A DNA stretch of 64,000 bases from Ambrosia x helenae (lineage: Eukaryota; Streptophyta; Magnoliopsida; Asterales; Asteraceae), in the NCBI GenBank assembly GCA_030844895.1, contig CM061224.1, positions 74,904,567 through 74,968,566 on the forward strand. The letters run 5' to 3'. Under the pieces are notes generated by a model. The model was not told the DNA's origin and did no database searches. It saw only the letters and a program-made list of their open reading frames with translations. Shown piece after piece: positions 17,113 to 30,101 of this stretch. Positions within the stretch are counted from its first letter, which is position 1. Each line of letters starts with the position of its first letter. The position numbers were made by a program, and so were the translations under genes.

Positions 17113-20100
17113 ATTGAGAATGTGGATTTGCACCTCAGGCGGGTACATCCATCCATTTAAACAAGGAGAACGCATGAGCGGACAAAGACTGTTGAGTTTT
17201 AGTGAGATGAACGAAGAACAGAAACTGATGCACGAAGCTGAAAATAAAGTTAGAGCTGCCATAACCATGTGTTTGCCACAAGAAATCCTCCACACTTTCA
17301 GCAGAAACAGAACGGCAAAAGACTTATGAGAGGCGTTGGAGAAACGGTACATGGGCAGTGCTGAAGTGCAGAAGAATAAGAAAGATCTGCTGAAGAAGCA
17401 ATTTGCAGTCTTCAAGCATTTTAAAGATGAGAGCTTAGAGGACATCATCACAAGATTCTATCATCTGCTCACTGAGTTGGGAAATCATGAGATGCAGTAC
17501 AGTGACAATGAGCTTAATGACAAGCTGCTAGATGCACTTCCTACAAAATGGGATGTGTATTCTCTAAGGATCAGAAACGGAACTGACTACGGTACTATGA
17601 CTTTGGATACCGTGGTAGGGAAGCTTAGAGCTCACAGTTTCGACATGATAAGTCGGGAAGCAGGATCTGAACAGGTACAGGATCCAGGGATTTATCACGG
17701 AAAGTCTGCAGCTAAAACCTCATCAAGCAGCAGCAGCGGTGTCTCGGCATTCTTCTCAGGTGACACATCTGGTAGTATTATTCTTGATTCTGACGGTGAG
17801 TGTTGTTTTGTGTCAACATCAGGTGAATCTACTAAAGTCAAGGATATCCCTTCATGCGGGAATGGAAAGAGTACAGGCGGATCATAACTGGAACAAGCAA
17901 GTCCATGCCAATGAGTGTTAAATCGGCCGAACAACAACTTGCAGTGTTATCTTCCTTCATTGCTTCTTACGAGAATTACATTCAAAGGAAGATCAATGAT
18001 CCAGCACTCTTTGATGATGATTATGACTAGATTGATCCTGATGATCTGGAGGAGATGGATTTACAACGCAACTTGGCCATGCTCTCACGCAAGGGAAAGA
18101 AATACATGGAACGGACTGGAAGGAAACTCGTTGGTGGAAGAGCTGGCTTTGATAAGAGTAAGGTGAAGTGTATCAATTGCCATTCCTTTGGCCACTTCGC
18201 TAGAGAATGTTCAAGACAAGGGTCAAGCAATAATTCCAACACCACGCGACAGAGTTCTTCTGTTGCCCCACCTTCAAGTTCAAATAATTCAAGTTCCAGG
18301 GCCCTCCTGGTTGCTAAACCTGACAGTAGATATCACTGGAGTTCAATGTTAGATGGTGATCAGGCTCTTATGGCAGAGATTAAAGATGAAATTGTGAAGT
18401 TAGAAGCCTCTGATTCTGACAACGAGACCGTGTCAGAAACGGTCAAGACTGAAGAACGTGTGACTGAAGTTGAATCAGTCAAAGCTGAAGATGACAAGAT
18501 TGATGAAAGTGCAGTGAAGTCTGAGGTAGCTGCTACTGAAAATTCTGAGGAAGTCGAGGAGATCATCAGAGACAACAAGCCGACTGAAGAGATTCTGGAT
18601 TTGACAATAGTTACAAAAGGGATGTCAACAGCGGAGTTTATTGCATTCATGACTGAACTGGACTTTGACGCCAAAAAGGTACGCATTTCTTTATCTACTG
18701 TTGTTGATGCTTGCAAAAAATGTTTTGACTTTGTTGAGAAATTAGATTTCATAAATAAAGAACATGATAAGCAAGTACACTAGAACAAACAACTCATAGT
18801 GCTCTTAGATGAGCAAAAGGAGTTAAATTTCAGCAACAAAAATAGAGAGTCTAGCCTTAAGAAAAAGTTAGAAAGCACCCAAAAAGATCTTAAGGAAGTT
18901 AATAGGCTGCTTTGTATTAAAACTGGTGATTGTGAATTCCAATACAAGGGTCTAGTTGAAAAACATGAAACAATCGTGAAAATGCAGCTAGAAATCTTAG
19001 AGAAACAAAAGACCATTACTGAGCTGCGAAAGAAACTAGATCAATGTAGGAGCACTAAGCACATGTATAATCAGATCATGACTTCCAGAACTGAAACAGC
19101 TGAAAAACATGAGAATTCAGGTCTAGGTTATAATGATGTTCCTCCTCCTTTCAATGGTAATTACTCATTTTTACCAAATGAAGAGGATGTAGTTTCTGAA
19201 CCAAAAGACCTCAAGCCTACTATAGAGGTCGAAGTTGTGACTCAAACAACTGATGGGTCGGGGGGTTAAATCAAGAAGGTAAACGATAAAATCAAGAAGT
19301 TTTACAGACTTAAGGGACCTGAAAAGATTTATTCTGACTCAGATTTTCCGATTTCTAAAGTCAACCCTGCTTCCATTGAATCTGTTTTTGCGGAGATTGA
19401 ATCTCCTAAAGTTTCAAATGTCAAATCTGATGATAAAACGGATGCTGGTTTTGAGTCAGCTTCAACCAAATCTAACACTGGTGAAGGATCCAACTCAAAG
19501 GGGCCACACAAAAAGCCCTTAGAGAAACGGTCGTGCTTCAAATGTCACAACAATGGCCACGTGGCTAGTTGTTGTCCCCTAAAAAAAAAACAGGAGCACC
19601 TACAGACTCAGATAGGGGAAAGCAAAAGTCGCCAATTAAGTCAGACGATAAGAATAAGATGAGCAATTCTCAAAAGAAAAATTTGCAGAATAAATTAGAA
19701 AATGCTCAGAGTAGTGGTAGTAGGGATGGACCAAGCAATAGTGATGCTCGTTTTCAAAGAAACCAACCTAAGTTTGTCCCTAGGCAGGTAAATACTGGGA
19801 ATGCTGGCACATCTGGTGCTCCAGTTGCCAAACAGGCAAACCCTAGTCCCGGTAAGTACCAGCCGCCACACATGCAAAATCGTCACCAATCTCCAAACGG
19901 TGATAGAAATTTTTCAAGACCCACTAATCAAAGTTTTCATAATAACAACGACCACAGGGATAGAAGTTATTCGAATGGTCAACAGTTTTCAAGAAACAAT
20001 AACAATAACGGATAATCCAACCGAGGGAGATATCCTCAAAGGTTTTCTCAGTCTCCAAATGGGAGACACTATAACCAACCTAACTTTTTTTTACAACAAC

Positions 20101-20219
20101 AACGTGCTAGTCCTCAACGATCCAACTCATCTAAACAGTGGGACGAATATTTGAAGGAATTTACGTTTGTAGAAAATGGTGTACCCAAGACAGTGATGGC
20201 TTGGGTTCCCCTAAACTAA
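17113..20219 (+). pseudogene. gag: Gag pseudogene of element 2
   Basis: Gag-like frames run from the element 1 junction to AWVPLN and TAA at 20217-20219. The Gag core (about 17130-17690) has an in-frame TGA at 17327-17329 where the surrounding reading suggests a tryptophan. Further breaks are a frame change near 17885, a TAG near 18028, a stop at 18781-18783 and a frameshift at the A10 tract near 19581. Two CCHC knuckles are readable: CINCHSFGHFAREC near 18172 and CFKCHNNGHVASCC near 19536. An acidic region and a coiled-coil-like part lie between them, the same plan as in elements 1 and 3. No intact protein can be made. Confidence 0.88.
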
Positions 20220-20240
20220 TTCCCTTTATTTGTGAGTGCA

Positions 20241-22962
20241 GGAGCTGCTAAGGAGGATTATCAACTGGTGGTATGTTGATAGTGGATGCTCTAGGCACAT
20301 GACTGGGGAGTTGAAGTTGTTGATTGATTTTATTAAAATTAATGGCGGTTATGTTAACTTTGCGAGAGCCAAGGGTGGTTGAATTACTGGAAAAGGAAAG
20401 GTCACCAATGGCAAAATTACTTTGGACAATGTGAATTATGTGGAGCAGTTGAAGCACAATTTAATGAGTGTTTCTCAAATCTATGACAAAGGACATTCTG
20501 TCCATTTTACAAAGTCCGGAGCGTTAGTGCTGAAACCGGGAGTAAAGATTCCTGAAGAATGGATAATCATAAGGGCTCCAAGAAGAAATGATACGTACAT
20601 CATGGACATGAGTGTTCAAGATGAAGCAAAAGAAGAGCCGACATGTTTATTATCAAAAGCATCAGAGTCTGATTCGATGCTATGGCACAAGAGAATGGCA
20701 CACTTGCATTTCAGGAAGATGAACTACATCACAAAGCATGGCCTGGTGCAAGGAGTTCCTTTGAAAAGTTTTGGCGTGGAAGATAAGTGTCTGCCGTGCA
20801 AGAAGGGCAAGCAGCACAAGAAGCCTCATAAACCAAAGACTAAGAATTCCCTTAACTCTTCTTTTGATTTATTACATATGGATTTATTCGGTCCAGTAAA
20901 TGTTAGGAGTTTAGGTGGAAAGTATTATTGGCTTGTGATCACAGATGATTATTCACGTTTTTCATGGATGTTTTTTCTAGGTTCGAAGGATGAAACAGGG
21001 GAGACCTTGATGGACTTCTTCAACAAAGCGGAGAAAATCTTTGGAACCACAATAAAGAGAATCAGAAGTGACAATGGCTCGGAGTTCAAGAATAGTTGTT
21101 TTTCCATTTTCTGCATAAGAAAAGGGATTGAGCATCAATTCAGTGCGCCCTATGAGCCACAACAAAACGGGGTTGCTGAAAGGAAGAATAGGACACTGAT
21201 TGAAGCAGCAAGGACAATGCTCGCTGACTCTAAGCTACCTGTTATATATTGGGCAGAAGCTTTGAATACAGCGTGTTATGTTTTGAATAGGGTGTTGACC
21301 GTCAAAAAGCACAATAAAACGTGCTATGAACTCTTGAAGGGCAATAAGCCTAATCTTCATGGTTTTGAACCATTTGGGATGCTGTGCACTATCTTGAAAA
21401 ATATAAACCAACCAAAATTCGGTGACATGGCTGACGAAGGATTTTTTCTTGGTTATGTGCCAGATGCACCAAATAAAAGGGTTTTTAATAAAACAACGGG
21501 TCGTGTAGAAGTCGCTTTTAATGTTGACATAACTAGTTACACACCACAAGATACTGCATATGCGACTGATCCCGACTGGCTCTTTGACTATGATTCTGTC
21601 TTTAAATCATTTAATGTTCCATATACCTTTAATGCAGATCCAAATGAGGTAGATGAAGAATTGATACTTGGAATGCCAGATGATGATGATGAAATATCAC
21701 CAAGATCGATCATTCCAATCTCTGCAGATAAAAACAGGAATGATCCTGATTCAGGAACCTCCACTTCAAGAGACAAACCTCTTGTTGTCAATGAAACCGA
21801 AGAGGAAGAATTCGTTAATCCGTTCGGTACCGTAGACACTTCGGGGGAGATAGGTTCAAATTTGGAGGATAATATACCGGTTGATGCTATTGCTCTGACT
21901 CGCACAAATAAAGATCATCCAGTGGAGAATATCTTAGGAGATCCTAATGCGGGTGTAAGGACAAGAAGTAGTATTTATGAGTCGATGTGTTTATATGTCA
22001 GTATTAAAGATTTGGGCATCATCAATAAATGCCTTAAATGCTTCATCTCGCAAGTTGAACCGAAGAATCATCAAGTAGCACTTCGTGTAATGCGTGGGTG
22101 GAAGCTATGCAAGAGGAACTGGCAGAATTCAGAAAGCTCAAAGTTTGGGAGCTTGTCGATTTACCCAAGGGTGCTCAAGAAATCGGTACAAAATGGGTAT
22201 TCAGAAATAAGACTGATGAAAACGGAATAGTAGTGAGAAATAAGGCTCGCTTGGTAGTCAAAGGATTCAACCAACAAGAAGGGATTGATTTTAATGAAGT
22301 GTTTGCACCGGTGGCAAGGCTTGAAGCAATTCGACTATTTCTAGCCTTCGCTTCCTACAAGGGCTTTAAAGTTTATTAGCTAGACGTCAAAAGCGCCTTT
22401 CTGTATGGGAAAGTCCAGGAGCTGGTGTATGTCTCACAACCTCTAGGGTTTACTGATCCAGATTATCCAGACCGTGTCTACAAACTTGATAAGGCACTAT
22501 ATGGATTACATCAGGCACCAAGGGCATGGTATGAGACACTGTCAACTCATCTCTTAGAAAATGGCTTTGAGAGAGGTAAAATAGACAATACACTTTTCAT
22601 AAAGAGAAATGGAGAAGATTTCTTACTGGTTCAGGTGTACGTTGATGACATCATCTCCGGGTCGCCTAACAAAGACATGTGTATTGACTTTGAGAAGGTT
22701 ATGAAGAAGAAGTTCGAAATGAGCGCCATGGGGGAGCTGAAATTCTTTCTTGGTTTACAAGTAGATCAGAAGGAAGATGGGATGTTTATACATCAGACTA
22801 AGTATGTACATGACCTTTTGACTCGTTTCAAGATGAATGAGTGTTCTACTTATGATACTCCTCTTCCCGTGAATCATGGACTTCATCCAGATGCAGAGAG
22901 CGACAAAAAACGTCGATCCAACTGAGTATCGTGCCATAATAGGTTCGCTTATGTATCTAACT
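20241..22962 (+). pseudogene. pol: Pol pseudogene of element 2, protease to reverse transcriptase
   Basis: After the gag stop a gtgagtgcag acceptor-like sequence precedes the pol reading. Protease YVDSGCSRHMTG lies near 20275-20310, a TGA stop near 20380, then GAG-pre-integrase, integrase (RSDNGSEF, AERKNRT) and reverse transcriptase with YVDDIIS near 22640. Breaks: frame change near 22085, a TAG at 22377-22379 in the place of the usual YQ in YQxDVKSAF, and an extra A near 22905. It is cut at 22962 by element 3 within the LMYLT stretch and resumes at 34172. Confidence 0.9.
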
Positions 22963-23622
22963 AGTTAGGACAAAAAGGATTGAGGAAACCGCTTTTGCAA
23001 ACCTTAGTCTAATTCATACTTCTGCAAATATTCTAAGTATAGAACTACTGAAGAAAGAAGACTAAAGTACTGAAAAATGATTCAATAAGTACTGAAGAAG
23101 ATAGATCAGAAGTTCTGAAGTCTAACCAGACAAGTTCACTGAAGAACTACTGAAGACAAACTACTCATCAGTAGTTTGTCATTCATCAGCACTTGTACCA
23201 GAATCATTCCACCGCCTTATGTTTCAGTAGTTTAATTGTTTATTATTACTTTATCTTTTTGTGCAAGTTCCAAGAATGCAACTTGTTACAGACTTGCTTT
23301 TTGGCAAGGTTCATGTATTTGTAAAGTCTATAAATAGATGGGTTCATCCCTCTGTTTATTGAAACTGAAATCCTTCAAAGCTTATTATTGTTATTTCCAT
23401 TTCATTTACTGAGAATCTGTTTGAGTATTTATTGTCATTCACATTCAATACTTAGATTCTCATTAAACTTGTCTTTAGTTTTCAAACATCAAGGGGGAGT
23501 AATAACTCCTGTTGATAGTCTAACTTTACTTACTTATTCTGCTGTGCAAATCTGATTGAACTTGTTAAACACATAAGTGTTCACTAGCAAGCAAAACATC
23601 AAAGAGCATTACTGATCCAACA
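22963..23622 (+). repeat. 5' LTR of element 3
   Basis: 660 bp. The first base is A where the 3' LTR has T (tgttagg). It ends in ccaaca. TATA box tataaata lies at 23329-23336. U3 is rich in actactga and acttctga motifs and contains the inverted repeat gacaaactact/agtagtttgtc at 23157-23182 with a 4-nt loop. An agggggag tract occurs in the downstream part near 23492. Confidence 0.93.
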
Positions 23623-23624
23623 AT

Positions 23625-23636
23625 TGGTATCAGAGC
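23625..23636 (+). other. Primer binding site of element 3 (tRNA-iMet)
   Basis: tggtatcagagc lies 2 nt after the LTR end, as expected for copia elements. Confidence 0.92.
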
Positions 23637-23778
23637 ACTGGTTTATCTGATCACATATCAATCTAACACATTGAGAATCAGACACAGGCTCTTATTGATA
23701 TTCAATAAAGGATTAAAAGTTCACTTTTATCAACATCCATCACTTTAAGAGATATTTGAAAAATCAATACTCTTTAAA

Positions 23779-26335
23779 ATGGATCCACATAATACTGGTT
23801 CTGCCAATAAAACTGCTATGCTAGTTAGAAATGAATACAATATCTGGCAAAGGAGAATGGCACATACATTATCTCAGACCAACACTGGTTGCTGGAAATC
23901 TGTAATATATGGTCCTCACAAACCAGTAAATATTAATCTTGAAACTAAAGTAGAAATACCAAAAGACCCAAAGGACTACATAGAAGATGATTTCCTAAAA
24001 CTTAAGCTTGATGCTAAAGCTTTCTCTATGTTGGGAATGGCACTCCCAAATGAAATCTACTCTGGACTATTACATTGTGATAGTGCCAAAGAGCTTTGGG
24101 ACTGCCTAAAAGAACAGTTTGGAGGAACTGAAGAGGTGATTGCCAACACCAGAGAAATCTTGGCTCAACAATATGAAACTTTTGCTCACATAAATGGCGA
24201 AACTTTAACTCAACAATTTGAAAGATTCTCGTCATTAATATCTGAGCTAAAATTAAATAGTCAGACCTACACAACTGTATCTATGCTTCATAGATTTTTA
24301 AGGTCTTTACCTGAAAAATAGGAAACATATTCTATAGTCCTCAGATCCTCACCAGAATTTAGCTCCCTCACTCTTACAAAATTACATGGGAGATTGCTAC
24401 CTTTTGAAAGAGAAATCGATCAAAAGAAGAAACTGCAAAGTTCTGGTAAAACTACTGATGACTATCTACCAGGTAGTACAGCACTATTAGGACAAGATTC
24501 ACCTACTTGTTCAAATAGTTTTGGATCTTTTGACCACATTGACATAACTGCTGGGATCTCATCAGAAAGATCAATCCTAGGTTATGACAATGATGAATAT
24601 AGTCAAACTGCTGATAACATGTGTTTTATCATGGATGATTAAAAAAATTTCAGCAATGAATGGACATCTTACACCAACTGGCCATGTTAAGCATTAAAAC
24701 AAACAAATTTTATAAAAGGTCAAGAAGGAAATTTCCAGGACTAAACAGTTCTACAAAAATTGGTTTTGACAAGTCTAAACTTAGATGCCACAAGTGTCAG
24801 AAGTTGGGACACTTTGCTAGAGAGTGTAGAAACTCTAGCTACAACCAATCTCAGTCTGGAAATTAGTTTAACCCTAGTTATAATAGGAATAATGGAACAC
24901 AGGAAAGTGCACATTTTGTACAGGCACAAGCTCCACAAATCCAATATGTGCCACAAGTACAATATGTACAGATGTCTGCTCAACAGATGCAGAGCCAACA
25001 ATCAATCCCTCCCATTCCAGCTGCTCAACAACCTCCACGACTCAGCAACCCTCACAACAAAGTTTGTTCACCTCAGGGTATGTTGACTGGAGCAGTCTTC
25101 CTTTTGACACTACTGAGTGCAATCCTGATGCAGACAACAAAATGTTTGACATCAACTAGGGAGAACCTGACAATGGCAGAAAGAATTTTGCCTTAATGGC
25201 ATTTGAGGGCTGCACCTCAAAATCTGCCCTGTCTTAGGTATCAAAAGAATCTTGAACAAAACTTTGTTCAACTTCATGTAAAGAATCTTTTGCTCTCCTA
25301 AGAGAGACTAATGTACATTTACAAGGCAAAGCAAATGACTCTGAGAGAAAATTTACTCAGATGAAATGTGATTTAGAAAGAAAACTTGCTGCAAAAGCAA
25401 AAGAAAATTCTAAATTAACTAACAATGCTATTGAAACCCAAGCACAACTTAAAATCATGATAGAAGACCTAGGAAATGTCAGAAAAGAGCTTGCTGACAC
25501 CAAGGTTGTTTGTGAAAAATGGGTAGAATCTTGTAAAGGGTACCAACTGCTGCTTAACAAACAAAGTGCTTCAAATGTTAGGTTTGGCATAGGGTACAAT
25601 CACACTAAAACACCAACAGATTTTTCCCCCAAAACTACTGAAGATGGGAGAAAAATTATTTCAGATGAAACTTCTGAAGAGAAAGAATACACATCTTTTC
25701 ATGAAAACTTTCTAAAAACTCAAAAAGAAAGTTCTTCAGAAGTACTAATAAAATCTGACTTTAAGCCATCAGTAGTTTCATCTACATCAGGAGTTGAGAA
25801 CCTGAAAACTACTGATGACCTAAAACAAATCAAAACAATCAGGAATTTGCCTTCAAATGAAAAAGAAAAGGCAAAAGAATGTGAAATCTGTGGTTTGTTT
25901 AACCATAAGACAGAATTTTGTAGATATAGAAAAGGAATTCAGTACAACAAGAAAATTTCACAACTAGTTGTGGGAAAACAAATCAAAAATGATTTTGAAG
26001 AAACTTTTTCTCCCAAGAAACAACAACTAGCAAACACCTTTTCTTAGAAAAAGATAAAATCTCAACAAAAATCTTTTTCTCAAAATTCTCTTTCAGTAGT
26101 TAGACCTACATCATCAGCAATTTCACAAACTGCTGAGATTAAAAATCTCATGTATATGGTACAAATACTGATGACCAAGGTTCATGGTGGTCCTCAAAAG
26201 GATACCACCATTGCTCTTAAAGAAAAATCCATTGCCAAAAAGACATGGATTCCTCAACCTGGTCAAGAACAAACTGTTAATGTTCTCAAGAGCAAACCCA
26301 AAGCCAAACTGGCTTGGGTTCCCAAATCTAACTAA
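23779..26335 (+). pseudogene. gag: Gag pseudogene of element 3
   Basis: The ATG at 23779 opens a Gag (begins MDPHNTG) with the copia Gag core to about 24420. It is broken by TAG at 24319-24321, a stop at 24640-24642 followed by a frame change, and TAG near 24865. Knuckle 1 is CHKCQKLGHFAREC near 24787; knuckle 2 is CEICGLFNHKTEFC near 25880, in the reading 25361-26047, which begins with a coiled-coil-like stretch. It ends AWVPKSN and TAA at 26333-26335. It therefore has the same two-knuckle, AWVP-tailed plan as the other Sireviruses here. Confidence 0.88.
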
Positions 26336-29300
26336 TATGCTACTTTGTGTAAAGGGTCTCCAGAGGCTTAAATAGCATTTGGTATGTTGACAGTGGAGGC
26401 TCAATGCACATGACAGGATGCAGATACCTGTTAAACAACTTTATCAGTCAAAGAGAAGGATCTGTATCCTTTGGAAACAATGCCAAGGGATATATGCTAG
26501 GACATGGCAATGTCTCTTCTGGCAAAATACAGTTTGACAAGTTCAATCTGGTTGAAAACCTTGAGTACAACTTGCTGAGTGTGTCACAAATGTGTGATAA
26601 AGGATATTCTTCCTTTTTCACAAAGACAGCATGCAAGATCATATCACTAGAAGGCCAAAAGTTGATAGAGAAGATCATTGAGGATCATACTTTGTTGATA
26701 GCCAAAAGATATGGCAATGTCTATGCAGTGGACATTGAAAAGGACAAAGTACTGAACAACACTGCCTGTTTCTTCTCAAAGGCATCAACTTCAGAGACTG
26801 ACCTCTGGCACATGAGACTTGGCCATGTGAACTTTAAAACCACAAATAAAGTCACAAAAATGGGCTTGGTCAGAGGTCTGCCCTTAAAAGTATACCAGTG
26901 TCAAGAACACTGTGTATCCTATGTAAAAGGAAAGCAGTATAAGTCCTCCTATAAGTCTATTGAAGAATAAAAACAACTGCATGTCTTCAACTACTCCATA
27001 TGGTCTTATTTGGGCCAGTAAAAATCATGAGCCTTGGCAAGAAGAAGTACTGCTTGGTCATCATTGATGACTATTCAAGATTCACATGGGTATTCTTCTT
27101 ATTCTCCAAGGATGAGGCAGCTGAAATCATCAAGTTCTTCATTCTACAAGTAGAGAAACAATATTCTCTATCTGTCAAAGCCATTAGAAGTGATAATGGG
27201 ACAGAGTTCAGGAACAAAACTCTAGATGAATTCTGTTTGTCTAAAGGGATTATTAGATAATTCAGTGTTCCCAGAACTCCTGAACAAAATGGTGTGGTAG
27301 AAAGGAAGAACAGGACATTAATTGAAGCAGCAAGAACTATGTTAGCTGATTCAGGCCTACCATTATATTTCTGGGCTGAAGCAGTTAACACTGCATGTTA
27401 TGTTCAAAATAGAGTCCTTGTCAACAAGAGACACTCCAAGACTGCCTATGAAGTTCTTCATGGCATATAGCCCCTTATCTCCTTTTTCAGGACTTTTGGA
27501 TGTCAATGTTTCATTCTAAACATTAAAGACTCTATTTCAAAGTTTGCTGCTAAAGTTGATTCAGGTTACTTTCTTGGTTATTCTTCCACTAGAAAAGCCT
27601 ACAAGGTTTTTAATTCAAGAACCAAGATAGTAGAAGAAACACTGAATGTCAAGTTCAATGAGTCAAAACACACTCTTATTCCAGCACATCCTGCTGAACT
27701 CTTTGACCTTGACAGCTTCCACTTTGAACCTGAAAAGACTGTCACTTCATCTAAACCTACTTATTATGGTGATCAGAGGTTTGATGATGAGGATCCAGCA
27801 CCATGGACTCCTAAAACAATCATTAAGTCAACTTTTGAAGCTTCAGAAGTTTCACAAACTTCTGATTCAACAACTGCTGATGTACAAACTCAAGCATCTG
27901 CTTCAGCTCCTACAACTACTGAAGATGTTTAAACAGCTGAACCAGACATTATAAACCTCAGTGGTTTGTTTGATGAAGTACAAGAGCCACCTACACCTGT
28001 CAGTGGTTTACAACAACTGATTAAACACAAAGATCATCCATTGGAACAAATCATGGGTGATATTGCATCAGGTGTTCTCACAAGAAACCAGCTTTCCAAC
28101 TTTTGCTTTTTCTCAGCATTCATTTCTCAGTTGGAACCTAAGAAGTACCAAGAAGCCCTCAAAGACAACAATTGGGTGGAAGCTATGCAAGATGAGTTGC
28201 TTCAATTCAAGAAGCAACAGGTTTGGAAAATCTGTCCCTTACCACCAAACAAGCTACCAATTGGCATAAGATGGGTTTTCAGGAACAAACAAGATGAGGC
28301 TGGTATGATTATTAAGAACAAGGCAAGACTGGTGGTACAAGGTTACTCTCAAGAAGAAGGAATTGATTATGATGAAACCTTTGCCCCAGTTGCAAGGCTT
28401 GAAGCCATCAGGTCTGGCCTATGCCATTTCCAACAAAATAAAAGTTTTTCAAATGGATGTTAAAAGTGCATTTTTGTATGGAAAGATCAAAGAGGAAGTG
28501 TATGTTTGTCAGCCACATGGGTTTGAGGATCATTCCCATCTTGAGTGGGTGTACAAGCTGGGCAAAGCTCTTTATGGGCTAAAACAGGCTCCAAGAGCCT
28601 CCTGGTATGAAACACTTTCCAACTTTTTGCTCAAAAATAACTTTACTAGAGGCTCCATTGATAAAACTCTCTTCATTAAAAATGTTGGAAATCATGTCTT
28701 ACTTGTTCAAATTTATGTTGATGATATCATATTTGGTTCAACAAACACAAAATTGTGTGATGAATTTAAGAAACTCATGCAATCAAAATTTGAGATGAGT
28801 ACAATGGGAGAACTGCAGTACTTTTTAGGACTGCAAATTAAACAACAAACAAATGGAACTTTTATACATCAATCTAAATATGTTAAAGAATTATTGAACA
28901 AATTTTCTTTACAAGACTGTAAATCATGTTCCACTCCTATAACACCTACCACACAAGTTGAACCAGATGATCAAGGAAAACAGGTTGATCAAACCATGTA
29001 TAGATGTATGATAGGTTCCCTTTTGTATCTAACTACTTCTAGACCAGATATTATGTTTTCAACATGTGTCGGTGCTAGATATCAAGCAGCTCCTAGGGAA
29101 TCACACCTAATTGCAGTCAAAAGATTCTTCAGATATCTAAAAGGAACTCCTACACTTGGAATTTGGTATCCTGCTTCTAGCAATACCAAGTTATCAGCTT
29201 TTTCAGATAGTGACTATGCAGGGTGCAAAATGTCAAGAAAATCAACATCTGGTGGTTGTCAATTCTTGGGAAACTGTCTAGTGTCCTGGAAATCAAAGAA

Positions 29301-29625
29301 GCAAACATCTGTTGCAACTTCAACGGCTGAAGCTAAATACATTGCAGCTGCAAGTTGTACATCACATATACAATGGCTCCAATATCAACTTCTTGATTAT
29401 GGAATCAAAGAGACAAAGACACCATTGCTTGTAGACAGTAAATCTGCCATTAGCATCATTCAAAATCCTGTTTAGTTCTCAAAGACTAAACATATTGAAA
29501 TCAGGTATCATTTCATAAGGGATTGCTATGAAAAAGGCAAGATTGAAGTGAAGCATGTGACAACAGCTAATCAAATAGCTGACATATTCACTAAACCCTT
29601 GACACATCAACATTTCAGAAGTTAG
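26336..29625 (+). pseudogene. pol: Pol pseudogene of element 3
   Basis: Order: protease (YVDSGGSMHMTG near 26385), GAG-pre-integrase (HMRLGH), integrase (RSDNGTEF near 27190; VERKNRT near 27297), reverse transcriptase (QMDVKSAFLYG near 28450; YVDDIIFGS near 28717) and RNase H ending near 29625 (IADIFTKP). Breaks include TAA at 26968, TAG near 27467, TAA near 27930, a frame change near 28410 and TAG near 29473. The catalytic motifs remain readable, but the protein is dead. Confidence 0.9.
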
Positions 29626-30101
29626 TATCCATGCTTGGGATGCTAAATTTGTAAGTGTTTCTTTTACTTTTCTGCACATATTTTATTTTTCACTTACATC
29701 TGTTTTTAGTCCAAAACTTCTGAAAAACAAAAAGAGAGAAACTACTGATCAACAAAACATCAGTATGGGAATATTTTCTGAAAAAATGATTAACTTCTGA
29801 TAAAACAATCTTCAGAAGTTATGAATAAAGTGTTTATAAAACTTTCTCATCAGTTGTTGAAAACTACTGAAGACAAAATGGGAACTACTGATGATAGTTG
29901 TTCTTCATCAGCAGTTTTGTCTTTAAGGGCAAATCAGACATTTCCCACTTCAGAAGTTTGACCTAGGGCGGTTACAAACTTCTGATAAACACCTTTTCCA
30001 ACACTTATCCTTTCAAAAAGCAAAATTCCATCCTCTCTCAAAAACACTCTCAAACCCATAACCTGCAAAAACACTATTCGATCCACACACACACAAACCA
30101 C
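29626..30101 (+). promoter_or_regulatory. Gap between pol and third ORF of element 3, motif-rich
   Basis: The 476 bp hold repeated actactga, acttctga and their complements, as in this element's U3, including an imperfect inverted repeat at 29883-29917 (aactactgatga against tcatcagcagtt). A C- and A-rich, leader-like stretch (30000-30100) precedes the ATG. By analogy with elements 1 and 5 this could be a promoter or leader for the third ORF, but I see no clear TATA box. Confidence 0.35.

Larger units (their letters stand above)
17113..22962 (+). mobile_element. Element 2: old Sirevirus-type copia, middle part
   Basis: This is the main body of the oldest copia element on the left side, with a broken gag and most of pol. 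It continues at 34172 after element 3. Its 5' LTR and primer site lie beyond the window, cut off by the left LTR. The number of stops and frameshifts shows it is long dead. Confidence 0.88.

Noticed and set aside
22958..22962. Shared target taact of element 3 and of the solo LTR as a site preference
   Set aside because: Two 5-bp matches between unrelated element types are easily coincidence.
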